From Rhodospirillales bacterium (lineage in GTDB: Bacteria; Pseudomonadota; Alphaproteobacteria; MPNO01; UBA2964): a DNA stretch of 6,349 nt. The position numbers and the translations under genes were made by a program. Shown here piece after piece: positions 1-5,262 of this stretch; within the stretch, counting starts at the first letter, position 1; each line of letters opens with the position of its first letter. The stretch is taken from positions 1 to 6,349 of the forward strand of contig PBWY01000120.1 of the NCBI GenBank assembly GCA_002727395.1, in the 5' to 3' direction. Under the pieces are notes generated by a model, which was given only the letters and a program-made list of their open reading frames with translations, was not told where the DNA came from and did no database searches.

Positions 1-61
1 GGATCGAACCGCCGACATCCACGGTGTAAACGTGGCGCTCTCCCAGCTGAGCTAACCGCCC
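1..61 (-). tRNA. tRNA-Val (anticodon UAC), 3' end cut by window start
   Basis: Read on the minus strand from 61, the sequence folds as a tRNA. It has a GGGCGGT acceptor strand, TA at positions 8-9, D-stem GCTC/GAGC around AGCTGGGA, anticodon stem CCACG/CGTGG, loop TTTACAC, and T-stem GGCGG with loop TTCGATC. The anticodon TAC lies at window positions 28-26 and reads GUA (by wobble also GUG) valine codons. The window ends at about tRNA base 61, so the second half of the T-stem, the acceptor 3' strand and the CCA are outside. It lies beyond the terminator that closes the HU gene, so it probably has its own promoter or forms a separate tRNA unit. No convincing -35/-10 pair was found in the AT-rich stretch 62-120; TATGAA at about 12 nt before the tRNA is a weak -10 candidate only. 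Confidence 0.95.
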
Positions 62-120
62 CCATTTAATTCATATTTTTCTTTATCACATGGTTACACG
101 ACGAAAAAAAGCTTTTAATA

Positions 121-155
121 AAAAAAATAAACCGGCCGCCCAAAGGCGACCGGTT
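121..155 (-). terminator. Rho-independent terminator of the HU gene
   Basis: On the minus strand AACCGGTCGCC (155-145), a four-base loop and GGCGGCCGGTT (140-130) form an 11-bp GC-rich stem with a single T-G wobble. A run of T broken by one A (129-121) follows. This is a textbook intrinsic terminator starting about 24 nt after the HU stop codon. The opposite strand also has six T after the stem (154-159), so the element could stop transcription from either direction. It separates the protease/HU cluster from tRNA-Val. Confidence 0.93.
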
Positions 156-178
156 TTTTGCGTTTGTAACCTTAAAAT

Positions 179-451
179 CTAGTTTACAGCTTCCTTGAGA
201 CCTTTACCTGCCCTAAATTTAGGCTGGTTTGAAGCAGGAATTTGAATTTTTTCTCCAGTACGAGGATTTCTACCTTCTGATGCACGACGACGCGTTACAA
301 CAAAAGTACCGAAACCCACAAGACGAACCTCATTACCTCCCTTAAGCGAAGACGTAATTGATTCAAAAACTGCATCACAGGCCTTAGCAGCATCAGCTTT
401 CGAAAGACCTGCACTCGAAGCAACATTGGCAACTAAATCGTTCTTATTCAC
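179..451 (-). CDS. hupB: HU-family nucleoid-associated DNA-binding protein
   Basis: A 90-residue protein, exactly the usual HU length. HU dimers bind and bend DNA without strong sequence preference and compact the nucleoid. Residues 1-45 form the helical dimerisation part (MNKNDLVANVA, then LSKADAAKACDAVFESI). The family signature GFGTF starts at residue 46 and runs into the DNA-binding arm with RRRASEGRNPRTG. Pro63 is the residue that intercalates at kinks in HU/IHF proteins. The C-terminus FRAGKGLKEAVN is classic HU, which argues against IHF-alpha or IHF-beta. The start is GTG at 451, supported by an AGGGGA ribosome-binding site 6 nt upstream; no suitable ATG lies nearby. It follows lon, as in many proteobacteria, but after 213 nt with its own candidate promoter, and a strong terminator follows. 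In E. coli HupB is degraded by Lon; whether that holds here is inference. The symbol follows synteny. Confidence 0.95.
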   Translation of the reverse strand: MNKNDLVANVASSAGLSKADAAKACDAVFESITSSLKGGNEVRLVGFGTFVVTRRRASEGRNPRTGEKIQIPASNQPKFRAGKGLKEAVN

Positions 452-457
452 TATAGT

Positions 458-463
458 TCCCCT
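458..463 (-). promoter_or_regulatory. Ribosome-binding site deciding the GTG start of HU
   Basis: AGGGGA on the minus strand sits 6 nt before the GTG at 451-449. It is the strongest Shine-Dalgarno match near the gene, and the reading frame from this GTG gives the exact HU N-terminus (MNK...). It settles the non-ATG start. Confidence 0.8.
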
Positions 464-484
464 TTAAAATTTAAATGCAAGGAT

Positions 485-504
485 TTGGTCTAGAGAAAGA
501 CCAA
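485..504 (-). promoter_or_regulatory. Hairpin in the HU leader
   Basis: TTGGTCT (504-498) and AGACCAA (491-485) are perfect 7-nt complements around a six-base loop, about 20 nt before the HU ribosome-binding site. No T-run follows, so it is not an intrinsic terminator. If transcription begins near 538, as the candidate promoter predicts, the hairpin lies in the 5' untranslated RNA. There it could affect message stability or translation. The stem is seen; the role is inference. Confidence 0.5.
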
Positions 505-544
505 TATGCAGACGCCAATTTATCAGTCCAGCCTGCATTGCTTT

Positions 545-574
545 AGTCTAGGCTCTATTTTTCTACACCGTCAA
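545..574 (-). promoter_or_regulatory. Candidate housekeeping (sigma-70 type) promoter for HU
   Basis: TTGACG (574-569) matches the -35 consensus at five of six bases. TAGACT (550-545) matches the -10 at four of six, with an 18-nt spacer. The predicted start near 538 would give a leader of about 85 nt. The position in the lon-HU gap fits HU being expressed separately from lon. A tandem 8-bp repeat lies directly upstream of the -35 box. This was found by eye only. Confidence 0.5.
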
Positions 575-578
575 TCGC

Positions 579-595
579 AGAAATCAAAGAAATCA
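579..595 (-). repeat. Tandem TGATTTCT repeat upstream of the HU -35 box
   Basis: TGATTTCT occurs at 595-588 and again at 586-579, a 9-nt period, ending 4 nt before the candidate -35 hexamer. The spacing places it at about -40 to -58, where activators or the RNA polymerase alpha subunit contact DNA. The repeat is exact but short, so chance is possible in AT-rich sequence. Confidence 0.4.
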
Positions 596-638
596 TGCAG
601 AAAACCGCTGTTTCTGGCGTTTTTTGCGAATCGCTATA

Positions 639-656
639 CAAAACATATCCGTTTTG
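639..656 (-). other. Inverted repeat just after the lon stop codon
   Basis: CAAAAC (656-651) and GTTTTG (644-639) pair around a six-base loop, 9 nt after the lon stop. The 6-bp stem has only two G-C pairs and lacks a following T-run, so it is at best a weak 3' stabilising hairpin and not a clear terminator. No good intrinsic terminator for lon was seen in 452-665, so part of the lon transcript may continue into the HU gene. Confidence 0.3.
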
Positions 657-665
657 AACAGCATT

Positions 666-3065
666 TTAATGAGTAACCACTCCTCCTACATCCTTCTCGG
701 GATGATCGGAAACAGAAATAGGGTCAACATCCGGCCACTCTATTGGTACTAACTTTTCAGTAAGTGCACGATCCAAAACCTCATCAACAGTAGTAACCGG
801 TATAATTTCGAGGCCCCGCTTAACATTCTCGGGGATATCCGCCAAATCTTTTTCATTGTCTTTTGGAATCAAAACTGTCTTGATACCACCCCTTAAAGCA
901 GCAAGTAATTTTTCTTTTAGGCCGCCGATCGGCAATACTCTGCCCCGCAATGTTATTTCGCCGGTCATCGCTATGTTTTTATGGACATTAACACCGGTTA
1001 AGGCCGATACCATAGAAGTACACATGGCAACTCCCGCTGATGGACCGTCTTTGGGCGTAGCTCCTTCTGGAACGTGAACATGAATATCATTTTTTTCGAA
1101 TATTTTTGGAGAAATACCAAATTCAACGGATCTGGAACGAATATAGGAACGCGCTGCCTGGACAGACTCTTTCATTACATCACCGAGAGTACCGGTATGG
1201 GAAACGTTACCCTTACCCGGCATTACAACGGCTTCAACTGATAGCAACTCGCCACCAACCTCTGTCCATGCTAAACCTGTAGTAACGCCAACAAGATCAT
1301 TCTCTTCCATCATTCCATAACTATATCGTTTCACCCCAGAATATTTACCGAGATTTCTCCTCGTCAGGCGAATACTCTTTACTTTCTCAGTAATTAAATG
1401 TCTGACAGATTTACGTGCTAAATTAGCGATTTCACGTTCAAGATTTCTAACGCCAGCTTCACGGGTGTAATATCGGATGAGATCCCTAAGAGCATCCTCA
1501 GAGACAGACCATTCCTCTTTCTTTAAACCATGTGCCTTTAACTGCTTGGGAATTAGGTGCTGTTTTGCAATTTCAATCTTTTCATCTTCGGTGTAACCGG
1601 AGATTCGGATCACTTCCATCCGATCAAGCAATGGAGCAGGAATTCTAAGGGTATTAGCCGTTGTAACAAATAAAACATCTGAGAGGTCATAATCTACTTC
1701 TAAGTAATGATCGTTAAAAGTATTGTTTTGTTCGGGGTCAAGTACCTCAAGTAGCGCCGAAGACGGGTCACCACGCCAATCTGAGCCCAACTTATCAACT
1801 TCGTCTAGAAGGAAAAGTGGATTAGATTTTTTAGCTTTTTTCATTCCCTGAATGATTTTTCCTGGCATAGACCCGATATATGTTCTGCGATGCCCCCTAA
1901 TCTCTGCCTCGTCACGAACACCACCCAATGAAATCCTGACAAAGTTACGACCAGTAGCAGATGCGATGGACTTACCAAGAGAAGTTTTACCAACGCCTGG
2001 GGGGCCGACTAGACAAAGTATTGGGCCTTTAACTTTACCCACACGTTGTTGAACCGCCAAGTATTCAAGTATTCGTTCTTTTACCTTTTCAAGTCCACAA
2101 TGATCCTTATTCAGAATGGTTTCTGCATAATTTAGGTCTTTTTTTACCCGACTGCGTTTTTTCCAAGGAATCTCCAGAATCCAATCCAAATAATTACGAA
2201 CAACAGTGGCCTCAGCAGACATAGGGCTCATGGACCGAAACTTTTTAAGTTCCGCATTCGCCTTCTCCTCCGCCTCTTTCGACAATTTTGTATTTTTTAT
2301 CTTTTCTTCAATTTCCCCCGCTTCATCTCGACCATCCTCTCCCTCACCGAGCTCTTTTTGAATTGCCTTCATTTGTTCATTCAAATAATACTCCCGTTGA
2401 GTTTTCTCCATCTGTCTTTTGACACGGTTTCTTATGCGTTTTTCAACCTGCAAAACACCGATTTCTGCTTCCATGAGTGCGTAAGCTTTTTCTAATCGTT
2501 CTGCTACCGTTGATAATTCGAGAAGTTCCTGCTTTTCCGTAATTTTAAGTGCTAAATGTGATGCAACCGTGTCGGCAAGCTTACTAGGCTCTTCAATTTG
2601 ATTTAAAGAAACCAAAACCTCAGGAGGAATCTTTTTATTCAGTTTTATGTATTGTTCAAATTGCGAAATCACCGAACGAGCTAATGCATCATGTTCTTTC
2701 GAATCATCTTCATCCGATATCAACTCTGCACTGGCCTCAAAAAATTGCTCGTTGTCTTTAAAATTAGAAATTTTTGCTCTCTGAGCGCCTTCTACTAAAA
2801 CTTTAACAGTACCGTCTGGAAGCTTAAGCAACTGCAGGACAGTCCCTATAGTTCCAACCTGATAAATATCCTCTGGCTTAGGGTCATCGTCCCCTGCATT
2901 CTTTTGAGTAACCAAAAGAATTTTTTTATCATCATTCATTACACCTTCGAGAGCCTGAACCGATTTCTCTCGACCTACGAATAACGGCACAATCATATGC
3001 GGAAATACAACTATATCTCGCAAAGGCAATACAGGAAAAACAGAACTCTCAACCAAATCTGACAT
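666..3065 (-). CDS. lon: ATP-dependent Lon protease (LonA type, S16 family)
   Basis: A 799-residue protein, full length for bacterial LonA. Lon is a cytoplasmic hexamer that unfolds misfolded and regulatory proteins with an AAA+ motor and cuts them in a fused Ser-Lys protease chamber. The N-terminal substrate-binding domain starts with PVLPLRDIVVFPHMIVPLF. A coiled-coil stretch at about 190-285 has EKTQREYYLNEQMKAIQKEL. The AAA+ module has Walker A GPPGVGKT (354-361), Walker B LFLLDEVDK (417-425), sensor-1 Asn471, a probable arginine finger Arg482 and sensor-2 Arg540. The protease domain has the DGPSAG motif with catalytic Ser676 and, 43 residues on, Lys719 in GGLKEK, the same spacing as in E. 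coli. ATG at 3065 follows AAGAGG by 4 nt. The gene lies 100 nt after clpX, and that gap holds a heat-shock promoter match, so it probably has its own stress-inducible transcript. All key residues are intact. Confidence 0.98.
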   Translation of the reverse strand: MSDLVESSVFPVLPLRDIVVFPHMIVPLFVGREKSVQALEGVMNDDKKILLVTQKNAGDDDPKPEDIYQVGTIGTVLQLLKLPDGTVKVLVEGAQRAKISNFKDNEQFFEASAELISDEDDSKEHDALARSVISQFEQYIKLNKKIPPEVLVSLNQIEEPSKLADTVASHLALKITEKQELLELSTVAERLEKAYALMEAEIGVLQVEKRIRNRVKRQMEKTQREYYLNEQMKAIQKELGEGEDGRDEAGEIEEKIKNTKLSKEAEEKANAELKKFRSMSPMSAEATVVRNYLDWILEIPWKKRSRVKKDLNYAETILNKDHCGLEKVKERILEYLAVQQRVGKVKGPILCLVGPPGVGKTSLGKSIASATGRNFVRISLGGVRDEAEIRGHRRTYIGSMPGKIIQGMKKAKKSNPLFLLDEVDKLGSDWRGDPSSALLEVLDPEQNNTFNDHYLEVDYDLSDVLFVTTANTLRIPAPLLDRMEVIRISGYTEDEKIEIAKQHLIPKQLKAHGLKKEEWSVSEDALRDLIRYYTREAGVRNLEREIANLARKSVRHLITEKVKSIRLTRRNLGKYSGVKRYSYGMMEENDLVGVTTGLAWTEVGGELLSVEAVVMPGKGNVSHTGTLGDVMKESVQAARSYIRSRSVEFGISPKIFEKNDIHVHVPEGATPKDGPSAGVAMCTSMVSALTGVNVHKNIAMTGEITLRGRVLPIGGLKEKLLAALRGGIKTVLIPKDNEKDLADIPENVKRGLEIIPVTTVDEVLDRALTEKLVPIEWPDVDPISVSDHPEKDVGGVVTH

Positions 3066-3084
3066 GTTACCTCTTATAATACGA

Positions 3085-3094
3085 ATTAGCTAAT
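3085..3094. repeat. 10-bp palindrome in the lon leader
   Basis: ATTAGCTAAT is a perfect palindrome 20 nt before the lon start codon, between the putative transcription start and the ribosome-binding site. It could be a small operator half-site pair or chance in a very AT-rich leader (3080-3120). It is too short to call more. Confidence 0.25.
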
Positions 3095-3127
3095 ATTATT
3101 GTTTAATATGATCAAATAGTATTGTGG

Positions 3128-3156
3128 AAATGGTGATTAAAAGGCCGAAAGTCAAG
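3128..3156 (-). promoter_or_regulatory. Probable heat-shock (sigma-32/RpoH) promoter of lon
   Basis: On the minus strand CTTGACT (3156-3150), a 14-nt spacer and CACCATTT (3135-3128) match the E. coli sigma-32 consensus CTTGAAA-N14-CCCCATnT. There are two mismatches in the -35 element and one in the -10 element, and the spacing is exact. Transcription would start near 3120, giving a leader of about 55 nt before the lon ATG. Lon is a classical member of the heat-shock regulon, which supports the call. The TTGACT core could also serve the housekeeping sigma factor, although no good -10 hexamer lies at the matching distance. Confidence 0.6.
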
Positions 3157-3165
3157 CACTCTAAA

Positions 3166-4431
3166 TCACGCACTTGATTCTATATCTTCATGACGATCGG
3201 AATAGATGTAGAGCGGTTTGGCACGCCCTTCCACAACTTCACCACTGACAGCAACCTCTTCTATTCCCTCAAAACCCGGAAGTTCAAACATAGTATCTAA
3301 CAGGATTGATTCAAGAATAGATCTTAAACCCCGCGCACCGGTTTTTCGCTCTACGGCTCTTTTCGCTATTGCACGCAAAGCGTCATCTGCAAAGGTCAGG
3401 GCAACATCTTCCATTTCAAATAGGGCTGAATACTGTTTAACCAGAGCATTCTTTGGTTTAACCAGTATTTCAACCAAAGCATGTTCGTCCAACTCTTCTA
3501 GAGTAGCTATAACTGGCAATCGACCAACAAACTCGGGAATAAGCCCAAATTTTAACAGATCCTCTGGTTCAAGACCCCTGAGAATTTCTCCGGTTTTCCG
3601 TTCATCAGGGCCCTTAACATCAGCACCAATACCAATTGAACTTCCTTGACCTCGAGCAGTAATTATTTTTTCAAGGCCAGAGAAGGCTCCTCCACAAATG
3701 AAAAGGATATTTGTGGTATCAACTTGCAAAAACTCCTGCTGTGGATGTTTACGTCCACCTTGTGGCGGGACACTTGCAATTGTACCCTCCATAATTTTTA
3801 GGAGAGCCTGTTGGACACCCTCACCAGATACATCGCGAGTAATCGAAGGATTATCTGATTTTCGAGAAATTTTATCGACCTCATCGATATACACAATCCC
3901 TCTTTGAGCACGCTCAACATTATAATCTGACGCTTGGAGTAATTTTAATATAATGTTTTCGACGTCTTCTCCAACGTAACCTGCCTCAGTAAGTGTCGTA
4001 GCATCAGCCATTGTAAATGGAACATCAAGAATTCGTGCTAAAGTTTGCGCAAGAAGTGTTTTACCGCAACCAGTCGGACCAATTAAAACTATATTAGACT
4101 TCGCAAGCTCAACATCTGGGCTCTTGCTACTGTGAGAGAGCCTTTTGTAATGATTATGAACTGCCACAGAGAGGACCCTTTTGGCATGCTCTTGTCCTAT
4201 CACATAATCATCTAAAATCGAGCAAATATCTCCAGGCGTTGGTACACCCTCTTTTGATCTAACAAGCGTGGTTTTTTGCTCTTCACGGATGATATCCATA
4301 CAAAGCTCAACACATTCATCACAAATGAAAACTGTTGGCCCAGCTATAAGCTTACGCACCTCGTGCTGACTTTTTCCACAAAACGAACAATAAAGAACGT
4401 TTTTAGAATCTTCTTTCCCGGACTTCGACAT
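3166..4431 (-). CDS. clpX: ATP-dependent Clp protease, unfoldase subunit ClpX
   Basis: A 421-residue AAA+ unfoldase, full length; hexamers recognise tagged substrates, unfold them and thread them into ClpP. The zinc-binding domain has Cys15, Cys18, Cys37 and Cys40 (CSFC, CDEC). Further motifs are Walker A GPTGCGKT (118-125), pore-1 loop GYVG (151-154), Walker B YIDEVDK (181-187), RKH loop (227-229), sensor-1 in NILFICGGAF (241-250), the FGLIPEF(V)GR arginine-finger box (295-304) and the sensor-2 motif GARGLRS. The loop that docks on ClpP reads I266-G267-I268 instead of the usual IGF, which is unusual. ATG at 4431 is chosen because GGAG lies 5 nt upstream; the in-frame GTG at 4437 overlaps that GGAG and would lack a site of its own. 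The 187-nt gap after clpP may hold a promoter, so clpX can be read with clpP or alone. The sequence resembles alphaproteobacterial ClpX. Confidence 0.98.
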   Translation of the reverse strand: MSKSGKEDSKNVLYCSFCGKSQHEVRKLIAGPTVFICDECVELCMDIIREEQKTTLVRSKEGVPTPGDICSILDDYVIGQEHAKRVLSVAVHNHYKRLSHSSKSPDVELAKSNIVLIGPTGCGKTLLAQTLARILDVPFTMADATTLTEAGYVGEDVENIILKLLQASDYNVERAQRGIVYIDEVDKISRKSDNPSITRDVSGEGVQQALLKIMEGTIASVPPQGGRKHPQQEFLQVDTTNILFICGGAFSGLEKIITARGQGSSIGIGADVKGPDERKTGEILRGLEPEDLLKFGLIPEFVGRLPVIATLEELDEHALVEILVKPKNALVKQYSALFEMEDVALTFADDALRAIAKRAVERKTGARGLRSILESILLDTMFELPGFEGIEEVAVSGEVVEGRAKPLYIYSDRHEDIESSA

Positions 4432-4436
4432 TACCA

Positions 4437-4440
4437 CTCC
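4437..4440 (-). promoter_or_regulatory. Ribosome-binding site deciding the clpX ATG start
   Basis: GGAG on the minus strand lies 5 nt before the ATG at 4431. The alternative in-frame GTG (4437-4435) begins at the last base of this site, so it cannot use it. This supports the two-residue shorter N-terminus. Confidence 0.6.
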
Positions 4441-4478
4441 ATAAAAAGTGACCTAATACATATGTTAACCGAGCATCG

Positions 4479-4522
4479 CGAACCCGTCCATCATCAAAAC
4501 TATTAAGTTTTACGGTGGTTCG
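4479..4522 (-). promoter_or_regulatory. Nested inverted repeats in the clpX leader
   Basis: On the minus strand an outer pair CGAACC (4522-4517) / GGTTCG (4484-4479) encloses an inner hairpin AAAAC (4511-4507), six-base loop, GTTTT (4500-4496). The 5' outer arm also lies in the 8-bp palindrome GTTCGAAC (4525-4518). If the transcript comes from tig-clpP upstream, the RNA between clpP and clpX could fold here, perhaps as a processing or attenuation site. No T-run follows the outer arm. An alternative reading of the same stretch is a promoter, TTGCAG (4536-4531), 18-nt spacer, TAAAAC (4512-4507), which would place the start inside the inner hairpin. The two readings compete and neither is proven. 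Confidence 0.35.
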
Positions 4523-4618
4523 AACTAAATCTGCAACTTACGCGCCGCATGATTCCCTATTGTATCGCCCTTACTTGATTTTCTTCATCTACTGAAATTG
4601 ATTGTCTAGGCCTATCTT

Positions 4619-5242
4619 TTATTCTTTGGGCGAATCAACATTTTTTCTTTTGTCAACAACCTCATCGATAAGACCGAATTCTTTGGCTTCATCAGGTGAA
4701 AGAAAACTATCCCTATCCATTCTTTTTTCAATTACATCTATTTTTTGTCCCGTATGCGACACGTAGATCTGATTCAAACGCTCCCTCAAATTCAGAATTT
4801 CGCGAGCCTGTATATCAATATCTGCTGCCTGCCCCTGGAAACCACCCGATGGCTGATGGATCATTATCCTGGAATGAGGTAAACCATACCTTTTTCCTTT
4901 TGTTCCAGCTGCAAGAAGTAGAGATCCCATTGAAGCCGCCTGTCCAAAACACACCGTTGAGATATCTGGGCGTATGTAATTCATGGTATCATAAATCGCT
5001 AACCCAGCAGTGACAATTCCACCTGGAGAATTAATATAAAAAGAGATGTCTTTCGACGGATTTTCCGATTCTAAATATAATAGTTGTGCACAAATTAAGC
5101 TGGAAACCATGTCATCAACTGGTCCAGTGAGAAAAATAATTCTCTCTTTTAAAAGGCGAGAGTAAATATCATAAGCTCTTTCACCCCGGTTACTTTGTTC
5201 TACAACCATTGGGACTAGTGCATTCATTTTAGGATCATCCAT
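4619..5242 (-). CDS. clpP: ATP-dependent Clp protease proteolytic subunit ClpP
   Basis: A serine peptidase (S14) that forms a double-heptamer barrel and degrades proteins fed by ClpX, or by ClpA if present. From ATG 5242 it has 207 residues, the same length as E. coli ClpP. The catalytic triad is Ser104 (GQAASMG), His129 (MIHQP) and Asp178 (MDRDSF); the 25- and 49-residue spacings equal those of E. coli. The oxyanion-strand motif NSPGG lies at 71-75. A short leader MDDPKMN precedes ALVPMVVEQ, the expected mature N-terminus after self-processing. ATG 5242 has AGAAGAG 6 nt upstream. An in-frame GTG at 5266, overlapping the tig stop as GTGA, would add 8 residues, and ATG 5260 would add 6, but neither has a good ribosome-binding site. 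The gene starts 20 nt after tig, which indicates co-transcription. The sequence looks alphaproteobacterial. Confidence 0.98.
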   Translation of the reverse strand: MDDPKMNALVPMVVEQSNRGERAYDIYSRLLKERIIFLTGPVDDMVSSLICAQLLYLESENPSKDISFYINSPGGIVTAGLAIYDTMNYIRPDISTVCFGQAASMGSLLLAAGTKGKRYGLPHSRIMIHQPSGGFQGQAADIDIQAREILNLRERLNQIYVSHTGQKIDVIEKRMDRDSFLSPDEAKEFGLIDEVVDKRKNVDSPKE

Positions 5243-5248
5243 TTTTAA

Positions 5249-5255
5249 CTCTTCT
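5249..5255 (-). promoter_or_regulatory. Ribosome-binding site deciding the clpP start
   Basis: AGAAGAG on the minus strand lies 6 nt before ATG 5242, the best site near the gene. It favours the 207-residue product over the longer one from GTG 5266 overlapping the tig stop codon. Confidence 0.6.
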
Positions 5256-5262
5256 ATCATTC

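Noticed and set aside
62..120. Promoter for tRNA-Val in the gap after the HU terminator
   Set aside because: TATGAA near the tRNA and TGTAAC 17 nt upstream are poor matches. The AAAAGCTTTT palindrome at 107-116 is not specific either. A promoter is likely but was not located.
856..1077. Open frame on the plus strand inside lon
   Set aside because: It lies antisense to highly conserved protease-domain sequence, has no recognisable family or ribosome-binding site, and its product looks like a shadow of the Lon frame.
3218..3649. 143-codon open frame on the plus strand inside clpX
   Set aside because: It is antisense to conserved ClpX sequence and its product is Ser/Arg-rich low-complexity, as expected of a shadow frame.
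4607..4614. TAGGCCTA palindrome right after the clpP stop as a terminator
   Set aside because: It is 8 bp with no loop or T-run, so it cannot act as an intrinsic terminator.
4696..5013. 105-codon open frame on the plus strand inside clpP
   Set aside because: It is fully antisense to the catalytic part of ClpP and has no family features or promoter.
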